A stretch of 64,000 nt of DNA from Doryteuthis pealeii (taxonomy: Eukaryota > Mollusca > Cephalopoda > Myopsida > Loliginidae), in contig CM042162.1 in NCBI GenBank assembly GCA_023376005.1, positions 88,290,337-88,354,336 of the forward strand. The letters are read 5' to 3'. Positions 1 through 10,229 of this stretch are shown here, one piece after another (position 1 is the first letter of the stretch; each line of letters begins with the position of its first letter). The notes under the pieces are model-generated. The model was not told the DNA's origin, made no database searches, and saw nothing but the letters and a program-made list of their open reading frames with translations. Both the position numbers and the translations under genes were made by a program.

Positions 1-217
1 GTTTGACATGACTAGTTAATTGAACGGGGGAGGCCTTTCCAACCGGCCTTCTAGGTAAGTACCAAAGTGAACCATCGCATGTCATGAACCGCTCAGCCAC
101 AATGATTCCATCCTTAAGCATCCACCGCTTTTAAGTGGCCTTATTGGTGCGTCTTACCCCTCTGTAATGATGCAGTCGGCGTATTCTACAGTCCCTGCCG
201 GTAGGGCTAAGCGGTGA
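1..217 (-). repeat. R1 dispersed repeat, head part, cut by window edge
   Basis: The sequence matches the distal part of a family seen many times in this window (best copy 24500-25115). It ends in a 'cagtccctgccggtagggc' block equivalent to the 'ccagccgacagggcgg' end of the better copy. R1 is unclassified. In its forward orientation it ends in a short (AACC)n tail, which suggests retrotransposition. No protein is visible. Confidence 0.6.
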
Positions 218-300
218 ATTTCAGAAGTGGACAGTGTTTCTCTGAATTTTTTTTGATGTGGCTTAATGATTAGTATTATTTGTATTATCCGAACTATTTT

Positions 301-302
301 CC

Positions 303-349
<47 letters not shown>

Positions 350-366
350 ATTTCTCTCTCTCTCTG

Positions 367-421
<55 letters not shown>
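301..421. repeat. (CT)n then (TA)n compound microsatellite
   Basis: About 60 bp of CT repeat is followed by about 50 bp of TA repeat. The SLSL and YIYI reading frames over it are translations of the repeat. Confidence 0.97.
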
Positions 422-423
<2 letters not shown>

Positions 424-437
424 TGCTCAAAGAAAAA

Positions 438-1208
438 AAACAGCTTTTCGTCAAATATAATTTTCACGACATGATAACTCATGATAACTCTGGCGTAAAA
501 GGTGGAAGCGAGTCCTCATTATTCATAACCCAAATCGCCTCAGAAATGATTTATGATTCTGACATATTTTGTGAGGTTTCAAATCCTTTTTTTATATATT
601 ATATATTGTTATCTACAAACTCAGTCTCGGTTCATTTTGAACGTCCTCATCATCGGTCTTGCAGTATCGGAAGACTGTATAGTTCTTGTGCCCCTGATAA
701 GTCAACTTTTAATTACAACTTCCACTACAACATAATGATATTGTTTTCATTTCTGGACATCATTATAATAATAAGTAAAATGAAATCTAACAAAAATGAA
801 TTGAAAGAGAAATTGCCCTGTGTGTTTTTAACTAAGTTTCTTTTGAATCTGTTTGGTACGTATCGTAACAGGGGTCCATGGTGATATTGGTGCTTCTATT
901 TAGAAAGGGTGGAGGATTCTCAGTATCATTTCATGGTTAACAGTTGTCCATGTTATATTGGTGCTTCTATTGTTGCCGCTGCTTTCTCCTGGACCTCTTA
1001 GCTTCATGGTGTTGCGCCAGGGTGACTTCAAACAGTCCGCTATAATTCATTCAGACACTACAAAAAATAAAGCAGCTCTTCGTCGTATATAATTTTCATC
1101 GCGTGATAACTCTAGCATAATGGGTGGAGCGAGTCCTCGTTATTCATAAACCAATTCGCGCAAGAAATAATTTATGGTACTGACCTATTTTGTGAGGTTT
1201 CAAAATTC
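438..1208. repeat. diverged direct repeat pair with short local duplications
   Basis: The segment 438-592 recurs at 1070-1208; both contain 'cagct.ttcgtc..atataattttca', 'gcgagtcctc.ttattcata' and end in 'ttttgtgaggtttcaaa'. Between them 'tccatg.t.atattggtgcttctatt' occurs twice (near 877 and 947). No gene is recognised. This looks like a decayed tandem or two copies of an unknown dispersed repeat. Confidence 0.6.
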
Positions 1209-1249
1209 AAAATGTTCTATTCAACCAATGACAATAAAGATTATAAAAA

Positions 1250-1298
1250 ATCATGGTTGGCAACCCTCCGTCTATTTTAGACGATGACGTAATTTTTT

Positions 1299-1362
<64 letters not shown>

Positions 1363-1515
1363 AGCTATGTGAGTGGCTTGACAGACCGATCCTCGAATGG
1401 CAGTCTCTGGTGCAATGGCTGCAAACAAAAGGTGATGTTTTATGTAGGTGTTGGGGGCTGCTGTTTCTCCATTCTTTTAGCTCTCTTTTCTGTGGCAGCT
1501 TTTTTCCTCTCTTCT
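1250..1515 (-). pseudogene. LINE ORF2 3' end, interrupted by a (GA)n microsatellite
   Basis: On the minus strand a frame encodes a C-terminal motif of the form SPFVCSHCTRDCHSRIGLSS, the Cys/His knuckle that ends the endonuclease/reverse transcriptase ORF of a common metazoan non-LTR retrotransposon. The same motif is found at 48840-48896 and 49505-49580. Here a (GA)n run (plus-strand CT 1303-1361) sits between the ORF end and a 3' UTR block 'acg.catcgtct..aatagacgg' that the other two copies carry directly after the ORF. It is a 5'-truncated dead copy. Confidence 0.75.
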
Positions 1516-1965
1516 TCACTTCGATAATCATGGTTTGTATATAAAGTGTGTCTATTCTGTAGAGTTAATATTCATTATAATAATTATCAGTTGTAAACTG
1601 GATTATAGAACAAAATCTGTATAGGAAAATCAGATAAGTAGAAGGGAATTTTGACATGTGTTTGTTTGTGTGGGGATTAAAATAAAACTAAAATAGAATA
1701 AAAATTAAAAAAAAAACAAACTCCCTTCACCAGAAAAACTCTCCGTGCATTTGTGAGAAAAGGGACTGACTCCAGACTCCAAAAGAATATCCGGCCATTC
1801 CAGTTTAGGCCTGAACTGTGTGTAGTCGCTTCCTCAGCCAAGGGGATATCCCCTCGTCACGTACGACCATGGCCAGTGAATAAAGTCTAAGTCATAAAAC
1901 CACCTTCTGTTTTTGTCTCTTCTCTTTCGTTCCTTGAATTCCTTCCTTTTCAGTGTGACCACCAA

Positions 1966-2044
1966 ATAAGATGGGGATAGACTCCCTCGCTGCATGGCTG
2001 ATACCGACATTAGGCCGCCCCAGCGACTTTACTTTTTTTTTACT
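1966..2044 (+). repeat. SINE-B tail fragment
   Basis: The block 'ggggatagactccctcgctg' followed by 'ctgataccgacattaggccg' and a T-rich end is the reverse complement of the tail region of SINE-B copies such as 7284-7552. The tRNA-like head is missing. Confidence 0.6.
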
Positions 2045-2735
2045 TATAAAGCAAAAACCCGGCTGAGAGAAACACGCTGTTCATAAGCTGATATACACCA
2101 CCTCCTTAATCTTCCGCAACTCCACCCCCATCAATTCTGCTTATCGGTTATCTAGACCCAACTCGAGAGTGGGTAGGGCATCATTCTCTCCCCTCCCACC
2201 CCCACCAGCTACGGTCAGCTTAATCAGCTTGGTGTGTGAGGAGACTTAGGAGAGACTGCTAATATCGGCTTATCTAAGTCTGGTGGGTGAAGATTTGGAC
2301 ACTGTGCGGTTTCTCTAGGTCAATATATCTCTCATTTTTTCCCCACATAGATCTTAGTAAATCACATGACGGATCTTTGAAAATCACGTGAAAAAATCAT
2401 GCATAACTGAAAAAAAACAAAAAAACGCAGCATCTGCGCTCAGAAGTTTTCGGCTTGGATAATTAAAAAAAAATGTTTGCTACTATCGTCTCTGGCCATG
2501 CTGAAAAGAAACACCCTTAAACAACAAAGGCTATCGATAGATAGACATTAATCCAAAATTATATAACTGAAGCCAAAGTAAAAAAAGAAAAAAAAAGACC
2601 CCTGGGTCGGTGCTTATCAATCAAACCTACATAATCCAATGTTTGCTCGTCCCATTTCTATGTCACTTCTACACTACTCTCAAAATTATGGACACACTTA
2701 ATCTATTATTTAGCAGCCAGAGCTCTAGAGCGGGA
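2045..2735. other. no recognisable gene; anonymous AT-rich sequence
   Basis: I see only short A/T runs and no long frame, RNA gene or repeat shared with the rest of the window. Confidence 0.5.
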
Positions 2736-2736
2736 A

Positions 2737-2885
2737 CCTCACCATCTGATGCAACTTAGATTCATACATAGTCAAGTGATACTGGAAGCTACTGAAAATT
2801 AAGAACAGTGGCAACAAAAGAGTTAATGCTATATTATCACCATTCAACTATAACATAAGGCAGTGAGTATTATAATATGTATCTA
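2737..2885 (+). repeat. dispersed repeat, also at 5175-5325
   Basis: Both copies share 'caagtgayactggaagctay', 'gcaacaaaagag.taatgcta' and 'attcaactataa.ataag'. There is no coding potential and the class is unknown. Confidence 0.55.
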
Positions 2886-3236
2886 CCCAATTCGTTTGCA
2901 ACGAAAGGATGTGTATTTAGACTGGGGTTTTATGGTAACGAAAACAATTTTGAATGGTAGTCATATTCTTATTATGACGATGTTATTTCTCTTTTGAATT
3001 CATATAACTTTCTTTTTGTTCATATTCAATTATAACTGTAACAATGACAAAAACATTTTAACAAGTCTGTTGGTTTTATTTTATCAAAATAAAACACTCA
3101 AGCTGTTTTTCCTATACAAGAGGAAAAAACACTTCGTACAATTTTTTAAATTATTTAGAAAGAAAGCCATTACAACATAAAACAAACAAAAAAAGAACAA
3201 GTTAAGTAACTGTTTGGCTATTAATGAATTCATATC

Positions 3237-4322
3237 GTCTATCACACACCTTATATAGCAAAGATCTCAACACTTATATCAGACGTATCTTACGTATGAT
3301 ATAAGTATATATTGTAAATTATACCAGTATACCCCTGCTGTATTTTCAAAAATATATGTTTTTTTTTGTCCCAAACAGAGCTCAAAGAGAAATACGAATT
3401 AAATTGAATAGCTTCTACATACACTTTTCGAGGATCAAACTCTCTACTAACAATGGATATGCGGGACTAGCTAGCTTACCATGACTTTAACATGAGACGC
3501 CCTTGTGTAATACAGTTTTACATTACGAAAGAATAGATTTTTTTAAAAGTAACGGTAATTCTATATCTAGTGATTGGCCATTCGCTGACGCTGGTAGCTG
3601 TTATTTGGTTGTTCAGTTGGGCGCTGAACAATGTGGTCACAATGGCGATCTGTCCATTGATACTAAATTCTCACACGCATGTTACTTGATCTGGGTGTTA
3701 TGAAATAATAAAAAGCTCTAAGAAAAAATGAAAGTCTTGTGTTCGTATACTAAGAACAAACAAAGGGCCAAGACACAGAAGTCTTCCCAGAATTACATCT
3801 ACAAAATCAGATTCAGAGATAGATCCAGCTAAGAATAATTATAATATCTACCAGCCCCAAGAAGATAGCAGAATCCAGAGATAAGATAACAACCACACAG
3901 GTAACAGATACAGAAGATAAGATCCACCTACTCAGAACAAGATATATATGAAGAAAATAAGCATATCAGTATACAACCAGGGGTATACGGGTATACGTAT
4001 TGTGGGAAGCGCGTGGTGTAATGGCTAAAGTCATGGGAAATGGATTCGTCGCCCCGAGTTCAAATCCTGGATGTGGTAATTGCATTTCACTTAGCGCTAA
4101 TACCTTTGGGAAAGGTATGAATCCTACTCTCCCTCCAGCTATGGATAAATAGTAGGGCAGACTGGACTCTTTAACCTTGGTTAGGCAACCGGTCTAGAAG
4201 AAGGAACACTCTGAATACAACCAGGTGTATACTGGTATACTTTACAATATAGACTTATATCATACGTAAGATACGTCTGATATAAGTGTTGAGATTTTTG
4301 CTATATAAGGTGTGTGATAGAC
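3237..4322. repeat. inverted-repeat pair (arms 3237-3337 and 4222-4322) enclosing ~0.9 kb
   Basis: The left arm reads 'gtctatcacacaccttatat...cagacgtatcttacgtatga'; the right arm is its near-perfect reverse complement. The arms resemble the downstream end of the promoter-like Q repeat (40595-40680, 63645-63690), so this could be two Q copies in opposite orientation or a fold-back element. The interior holds a SINE and no transposase frame. Confidence 0.65.
4012..4213 (+). repeat. SINE-A, tRNA-derived
   Basis: The head has an A-box-like 'gcgcgtggtgtaatggctaa' and a B-box-like 'gagttcaaatcc', followed by the family body 'gggaaaggtatgaatcctac...ccctccagctatggataaat'. It is flanked by near-identical copies of 'atacaaccaggkgtatac' (about 3971 and 4215), which look like a long target site duplication. 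It is presumably pol III transcribed and non-autonomous. Confidence 0.75.
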
Positions 4323-4580
4323 GCCTGCTTTTACTTATAGACTCGGCAAGAATCATATGATCTCTCTTGGCCAATCACTGGCAGTATTCTGCTGTTGAGA
4401 CAATACTTATACCGGCAATACTGGCCATAACTACGCTGACACTCGTGGACGACGGACATAGAATTAAATCACTGGACCTCTAACAATACGCAGGATAGGA
4501 CTTACCAAAGGATTCCATAACTCATGACTTACTTACTTTAAGTCCTTTTCAACTGGCCAAGGATGGTATTTAAAAACTTA
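4250..4580 (-). repeat. Q repeat, promoter-like, inverted copy
   Basis: This is the reverse complement of 40345-40680 and 63350-63690. Read on the minus strand it contains 'tgattggccaagagagatca' (CCAAT-type element) and 'gtctataagta' (TATA-type) in the order expected of a pol II promoter or an LTR U3/R region. No LTR ends or retroviral genes are seen. Confidence 0.55.
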
Positions 4581-4629
4581 ACAATAAGTATGGTATATGA
4601 TACCATCTAGTTTTTTTTAAATATCTGTA

Positions 4630-4916
4630 CGGTCACTTGCCCCATATCACCCAAACCATCCGAGAAAGATGAACAAGTACTCAAGACACTGCTGGAGAAG
4701 CAAGGACGAACTCATAAGTGACGTCCTCCTGTGGAAGCCAGCACATGGAACACTAGAGTAGGCCATTCAGCAAATACGTACATTGACTAGTTCTGCATGG
4801 ATAGTGGATGCTGCGCAGAGGACCTATGAGAACAATGAGTAATAGGGACTGTTGGAGAAAGATTGTCATGGATATCCGTGCTAATAGCGTGACATGATGG
4901 TGGTGATGAAATAACA
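4630..4916 (+). pseudogene. RTE-like LINE 3' end, degenerate
   Basis: It matches the ORF ends at 32280-32520 and 50570-50855: 'cactgctggagaagcaagga', 'gaactcataagtgacgtcct', 'gatgctgcgcagaggaccta', then a decayed ATG/GGTGATG tail. It carries several frame-breaking indels relative to the better copies and is not functional. Confidence 0.75.
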
Positions 4917-5320
4917 CCAGCCCGGGTACCCAGAAAGGTGATAAACGTCTTAACCAATATAGTAGAGATAGCAGAGATGTCCGGCTGACAGAGTAGGGAC
5001 ACAAGACGATGGAAGATAAGTGTTATAATAGGATTTGAAGAAGGAAAGGGCTATACAAGAATAGTATGATTGGAAAACCAAGATGGAATTGCAGTGTAAT
5101 ATACCACTTCAGGGTAGAGTGAACCTGTGAGTAATTGAAACGAAGAGGTGACTGGCCACTCCTAAGAGTTCCGGTAGTGGAGCCTCACAATCGAATGCAA
5201 TTTATTTACTTTATACTGGGCAAGTGACACTGGAAGCTATCGAAAATTGAAAAATTCAGCAACAAAAGAGATAATGCTATACTTTAGCTATTCAACTATA
5301 AAATAAGTCTGTGTGTATTA

Positions 5321-5344
5321 TAACACACACACACACACACACAC

Positions 5345-5380
<36 letters not shown>
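5321..5380. repeat. (AC)n/(TA)n microsatellite
   Basis: An interrupted AC run is followed by TA repeats. Confidence 0.95.
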
Positions 5381-5529
5381 ATATTTTGTATATGTATAAG
5401 TATTAACTTACCGGTGGTATAAGAACGATCGTTGGAAGCGCACAATATCCAGAGGTTAAGGTTGAGAAAAAACAAATACAAAGTGCTCAATACAATGTAG
5501 AGCATAAATTTATTTAAGAATGGAAATGA

Positions 5530-5570
5530 GTAACCTACTCGAGTTTCATCGATAGATTCTTCAGGGTTAC
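5530..5570 (-). ncRNA. hammerhead ribozyme motif, type I, minimal stem III
   Basis: This is the mirror image of the motif at 5699-5739. On the minus strand the order is GTAACC, CTGAAGA, ATC-TATC-GAT, GAAA, CTCGAG, TA, GGTTAC. All conserved core bases are present (CUGANGA with N7 = A; GAAA; H17 = A). Stem III has no loop, as in hammerheads of Penelope-like elements and retrozymes. Cleavage is predicted after the A of the UA. Confidence 0.75.
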
Positions 5571-5698
5571 TTTAAATTAATCGAGTTTACGATTCATCTT
5601 TGGTGTTATAAAACATTCCCGTTGGAATGGACTTAAGTCCCATTCCAACGGGAATGTTTATAACACAAAGATGAATCGTAAACTCGATTAATTTAAAA

Positions 5699-5739
5699 GT
5701 AACCCTGAAGAATCTATCGATGAAACTCGAGTAGGTTAC
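5699..5739 (+). ncRNA. hammerhead ribozyme motif, type I, intact core
   Basis: Stem I is GTAACC (5699-5704) paired with GGTTAC (5734-5739), 6 bp without mismatch. The core CTGAAGA is at 5705-5711. Stem II is ATC/GAT with loop TATC (5712-5721). GAAA is at 5722-5725. Stem III is CTC/GAG with no loop (5726-5731), then U16.1 at 5732 and A17 at 5733, where cleavage is expected. Such short stem III hammerheads usually need a dimeric context to work well. The paired copy in the same palindrome is on the other strand. Confidence 0.78.
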
Positions 5740-5750
5740 TCATTTCCATT

Positions 5751-5754
<4 letters not shown>

Positions 5755-5784
<30 letters not shown>

Positions 5785-5850
5785 GGGGTGCACGTGTGTG
5801 TATGCGTGTGTGTATGTAAGTATGTGTAAAATATTAGGGTGTGTATTATA

Positions 5851-5892
<42 letters not shown>

Positions 5893-5933
5893 CTGTAATA
5901 GACATATCCTTATATATGGATATGGCAGTGTGT

Positions 5934-5993
<60 letters not shown>

Positions 5994-6089
5994 GTAGAAT
6001 ACACGGGATCTTATAATGAATTGATATTTATTAGTCGATGTGAATTTAATTATTTCAGAAGAAAAAAGGATGTATATGTGGATAAAATA

Positions 6090-6174
<85 letters not shown>

Positions 6175-6292
6175 AATCTTTAGATTAGAAAAACGATGAA
6201 ATTGAAATGTAATATGCGATTTTGGGAATAATACACGAAGATAGAATAATCTAGTTCTTGACTCCCTGTCGCGCTACTTTAACTCAAATATA

Positions 6293-6343
<51 letters not shown>

Positions 6344-6394
6344 CTATAATACACAAAGCATTAAATATATATATAAGTATGAATCTATACTTAC

Positions 6395-6449
<55 letters not shown>

Positions 6450-6660
6450 CATACATGTATATATGTATATATGTGTGTATATATATATAGCCATATCTCT
6501 GTAAGTATAGATTCATACTTATATATATTTAAGTCTTCGTGTATTATAGAATATATATATATATATGTATGTATATATATAAACATATATATAATACACA
6601 CACACACACACACATATATATAAATATATATACATATATATATGTATATTTATTTATTTA
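5755..6660. repeat. TA/GA/AC microsatellite cluster
   Basis: Successive (TA)n runs are at 5755, 5850, 5938, 6092, 6290 and 6397, with (GA)n at 6132-6170 and AC at 6595-6615. Between them is an inverted pair of 'ataagtatgaatctatactt' (6374 and about 6503), making a larger hairpin over 6340-6550. Confidence 0.9.
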
Positions 6661-7049
6661 TTTACAGATAGATAGAAATATAGATAGATCTTTAGATTAG
6701 AAAAAAACGATGAAATTGAAGTGTAATATACGAACGCGGGAATAATACATGAACGGAGAATAATATAATACATTGGAGAAAATTATTCTCGCGGAAAATA
6801 TCAGTTGAAAAACCTATCAATGAAAAGAAGTCAATACCATCAACTGACACATGATTGTGAAAGCGTAAAGATTTTCCCTTGGTTTATGCAAATAACGGAA
6901 AGAAGAATGAGAATGAGAAAGAGAAAGAGAAAGAGAAAAAAAACAGGAATAGAATCGATAATTCTGACTTGCTATTAGCTTCAGCACGGAACGTCTCCAG
7001 ATATGATTCTCTTGTTTGTTGTATACATGTTGTTGCTGAAGATTGTTAG

Positions 7050-7140
7050 AGGAAAGATTAGTTCAAATATTGGACGTTTCTGTTTGTGATAGCCAGTCCA
7101 ATATTTAAGACCTACACGCAGAGACAGTACAAATGTAAAT
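7050..7140 (+). repeat. dispersed repeat, second copy at 9043-9130
   Basis: Both copies share 'aaatattggacgtttstgtt', 'gatagcc..tccaatatt' and 'gacctacaygcagaga'. Each holds a small inverted pair around 'atattgga' and 'tccaatat'. The class is unknown. Confidence 0.5.
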
Positions 7141-7283
7141 ATGTGCTACAAACCATCTAAGAGTATTCCCGGTCTCGCCGGCTAACTGTTTCCCATTGCT
7201 ACAATATTAAACAGATTAACGTCCTCTAAGTGTAAAAAATCCGTAATTGTTGTTAGGGCTAATATAATGGTGTTTATTATGGA

Positions 7284-7552
7284 TAGTAAGTAAAGTAAAA
7301 GTAAAGTCGACAGGGCGGCCTAAAGTCGATATCAGCCAGTCAGCGAGGGAGTCTATCCCCTTTTCAATAGGGCTAGACCAAGGAGATTGTTTTAGCATCT
7401 GAGGTGGAGCGCCACACCTATCACCAGCTCCTTACTTTACCGCACAGATCCCTGTGCTACTCATAACGCTGAGTTGGCGGGGACCGGTATCGAACTAGGA
7501 ACCTTGTGGTTTCAAGCCGAACGCTCTACCGACTGAGCTAACCCGGCTCCTG
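7284..7552 (-). repeat. SINE-B, tRNA-derived, full-length copy
   Basis: The minus strand begins with a tRNA-like head: 'ggttagctcagtcggtagag' (A box) and 'ggttcctagttcgatacc' (B box). The body 'gagtatgagtagcacaggga'-like and 'tagactccctcgctgactgg' follows, with a tail of TTTACTTTTACTTTACTTAC type. This SINE is the most frequent tRNA-derived family in the window. It is not a functional tRNA because the anticodon arm and acceptor stem do not pair properly. Confidence 0.8.
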
Positions 7553-7669
7553 GTCTATTCCATTGACATATCATACGATCAAATCTCGTTGAAAGCAACG
7601 GATCCCGTTAGATCACCAAAGTTAATCCATGCGCCTGTTCAATACTAATTGAGTAACCACTAAAGTAAC

Positions 7670-7765
7670 AGCAGGTACTGTAAATAATTTGAGTATTTTG
7701 TTTTAAAAACTTGATTCGGTATAAAATGAGCCGAAAAGGGTTGATATGCTGTAAAAAGAAAAAGA
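7670..7765 (+). repeat. R1 tail-end fragment
   Basis: 'gcaggtactgtaaataattt' and 'gggttgatatgctgtaaaaa' match R1 tail regions (compare 52316-52400). Confidence 0.5.
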
Positions 7766-8414
7766 AACATTGCAAAACTTTCGTTATTGAACCGGATCAT
7801 CGCGATATCCAGCTGAGTGCTCAATCAATTGAGCTAAAGTGTAGATTATTGGGAATAAAGTATCGGTATTGAACTTGCAATTGCTTACTAAAAATATCAT
7901 TATCATTTACTTGAAACCATATAACTGTGTGCCAACAAATGACTATTATTAGATGGAAATAATTACTCGAAATCAGATAGTTATTAGTATTGGAGAGGAA
8001 TATTTGAAACTATATAACTGTGCAAATTGTTTGTAATAGATAGGAACACTTGTTGGGTTATATATAAGGTATATATGTACGCAAAATTGTCACTTTAACA
8101 ACAGGCACTTCCATAAGTAACATTAGTAGAAAAAATCATCATGTATATCACGCGTGACATCGCACACATGCGCACAAACAAAAATACGCACACATACGCA
8201 TGGACACTATCATATCATCACAGCCTTCACGCATTTCTACGCGCTTGCGCATGACATCATACACATACGCTCAAACAAAAATACGCACACGTACAAACAA
8301 AAAGAGCATTCGACATCACGTAAACACGTAAACACACAACACGAGAATACGGTTAAAAAACGCACACATTTGACCATTTACACCATTTCTGGCATTTAAA
8401 AAAAACTATTTCGT

Positions 8415-8455
8415 TTACCTGATGAATGCTTTTAGTAGGAAACCATTGGTAGTAA
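8415..8455 (+). ncRNA. hammerhead ribozyme motif, type I
   Basis: Stem I is TTAC (8415-8418) with GTAA (8452-8455). The core CTGATGA is at 8419-8425. Stem II is TGCT/AGTA with loop TTT, with an A-G mismatch at its base (8426-8438). GAAA is at 8439-8442. Stem III is CCA/TGG around one T (8443-8449), then U16.1 at 8450 and A17 at 8451. All catalytic bases are present. The mismatch at the base of stem II may weaken it. A (TA)n tract begins at 8512. Confidence 0.6.
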
Positions 8456-8509
8456 TATCGTTCCCTAATAAATGAATAAAAGCTAAAACTTTTATTTGTC
8501 ACTTCATTC

Positions 8510-8511
<2 letters not shown>

Positions 8512-8557
<46 letters not shown>
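8512..8557. repeat. (TA)n microsatellite
   Basis: A pure TA run lies about 60 bp downstream of the hammerhead motif at 8415. Confidence 0.97.
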
Positions 8558-8559
<2 letters not shown>

Positions 8560-8859
8560 TTGATAGAACGGTTATATATAAGTTAAGGTAGTGCGGATAT
8601 AGAATCAACATCTGGTTATTTGTCAACCTGAAATTAAAACAGCCAACATTCCCAGGATGTCGACCAAGTCCCCCTTATTGACTATAAAAAAGGCACCCGC
8701 TGCACATGATCAGAATTTCCCAATCTCACGTTTATTTGTATGTATATTTCTCATATTTCTCATGCGTGGCATATTGTGGCGGAGATCGTTTGGGTTAAGC
8801 AGAGCGCGATCCTTAGTTTAGAATCCTATGGTTGTTCCTTGGTGCTCCTCAGTCTTGCA

Positions 8860-9010
8860 GGTCCTTCGTCAATGATTGCAAATAAACGTCTGTCAGTATC
8901 AGTGATTAAGTAGTTCACCAACCACGTATTCGGGCTGTTGATTGGCTGATGTTTAAACCATGTGACCTTGCTTAGTCTATAAATTTAAGTGGTAGACTGC
9001 AGCACGGCTT
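8860..9010 (+). promoter_or_regulatory. promoter-like segment (CCAAT + TATA), possibly part of a retroelement
   Basis: 'tgattggctgatgt' (inverted CCAAT) is followed about 40 bp later by 'gtctataaattta' (TATA-type). The same order is seen in the Q repeats and at 36465-36505. No downstream coding region is visible, so this is probably a dead promoter of a mobile element. Confidence 0.3.
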
Positions 9011-9136
9011 ATATACAACAAATAATCCAACAAAAGAACAGATAAAATATTGGACGTTTGTGTTTCTGATAGCCTTTCCAATATTGAGGACCTACATGCA
9101 GAGACCGTACGCACGTAAACACGTGGTTGAAAGTGA

Positions 9137-10062
9137 TCCACAGCACCTAGTGTTAAGGTTCGTTTAGTTTGTTTTATTTGTTGTATTTTACAACATGTCA
9201 ACCCTTGTTGGGTTATTTTATACCGAAGACGTTTTTCTTATATTCATTCTTGATGGGTTGGTTTGATTTTACGGCATGTCAACCCTTGTTGTGTTATTTT
9301 ATGCTGAAGACGTTTTGTTCTATTCAGGCTGGATGGGTATTCAATTTATTTTTTCAAGCTCAATATTTTTAACACAGTTTTTTATTTTTTTTGGTGAACT
9401 CATTTTTTCATCTACATAACCCATAGATGGGGCTTTAAAAGCTTCTACCACGCCGAGTCAGAGTGGACCTAAGAGTAATGGCGATGAAGAGGTATACTAA
9501 ATTCCCCAAACTCCATTACTGAAACTTCACCATTAGATAGAATTTAATGTCATACCCAGGGCATTAAAATCATCAACTACAACTTTCTAGCACATATATG
9601 ATAAAAAGTGCTAATACCCTTGGGAAATGTATGAGTCCTACTCTCCCTCCAGCTATGGGTAAATAGCAGGGCAGACTGGGCTCTTTAGCCTTGGTAAGGC
9701 AACCGGTCTAGGAGAAGGAAAACTCTGAATTCAAAGCTGTTAAACTCTGCTTAAGAAATTGACCTTGTGTCACATCCTGCTTGTGAAGAGGGGTTGGTAA
9801 ATATATATATATGATAAAAAGTGTTCGGGTTTGCCATAAGGGCAATTGGTTCGGCACAATCATATACTGCTTGACGTGACCAGTTGATTGATAGGAGGCG
9901 CCATCTCCCACCGCCCGTCTAGTATAGGCAAAATCAAGTGTTGCATGTCATGAACTGCTTCACCACCAAGAATCCGTTCTTAAGCACCACGGGTCGTCGT
10001 CTACGGTCAATAGGTAGCCTCAATCGGGTGATTTTAACCCTCTGAAGAGATGCAGTCGGAGT
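9137..10062 (-). repeat. R1 repeat containing a nested SINE-A
   Basis: It starts with 'tacaacatgtcaacccttgt' and 'ttacggcatgtcaaccctt' (a doubled tail-end module). It continues through 'cccatagatggggc', 'cttctagcacatatatgata' and 'gggtttgccataagggcaat' to 'gatgcagtcggagtattct'. The SINE at 9611-9806 splits it. A second R1 tail fragment in the opposite orientation follows directly (10070-10212). Confidence 0.75.
9611..9806 (+). repeat. SINE-A, head missing, with 17-bp target site duplication
   Basis: The body runs from 'ctaatacccttgggaaatgt' to 'gaggggttggtaaat'. It is flanked by identical 17-bp copies of 'atatatgataaaaagtg' at 9594-9610 and 9807-9823. The tRNA-like head seen at 30690 is absent, so the copy was 5' truncated on insertion. 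Confidence 0.85.
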
Positions 10063-10069
10063 ATTCTTC

Positions 10070-10212
10070 TTATTTTTCCCATCTATGGGTTAAATAGAAA
10101 AACATGAGTTGATAAACACAATTGTATTATCCATTAAGAATTGATTTATTTCAAAACTTTATCGGCATTAAATGACCCACTGAGGTTGATATGCCGTAAA
10201 ACAAAATAAACC
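10070..10212 (+). repeat. R1 tail-end fragment
   Basis: It runs 'cccatctatgggttaaatag ... aaaactttatcggcattaaatgaccc ... ttgatatgccgtaaaacaaa'. Head-to-head with the minus-strand R1 at 9137-10062. Confidence 0.7.
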
Positions 10213-10229
10213 AAATCTTCTTATTTCGG

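Larger units (their letters stand above)
5515..5754. repeat. near-perfect 240-bp palindrome carrying hammerhead motifs on both strands
   Basis: Arms of about 115 bp mirror each other around 'gacttaagtc' near 5634, with only one or two small indels. Each arm contains a complete hammerhead motif (5530-5570 on minus, 5699-5739 on plus). A (TA)n tract starts directly at the right edge. The structure could be a head-to-head insertion of two copies of a ribozyme element, or a recent fold-back duplication. The arms are nearly identical, which implies recent origin or gene conversion. Confidence 0.9.

Noticed and set aside
7490..7556. Possible tRNA gene
   Set aside because: A and B boxes are present but acceptor and anticodon stems do not pair, and the sequence continues into a SINE body found many times.
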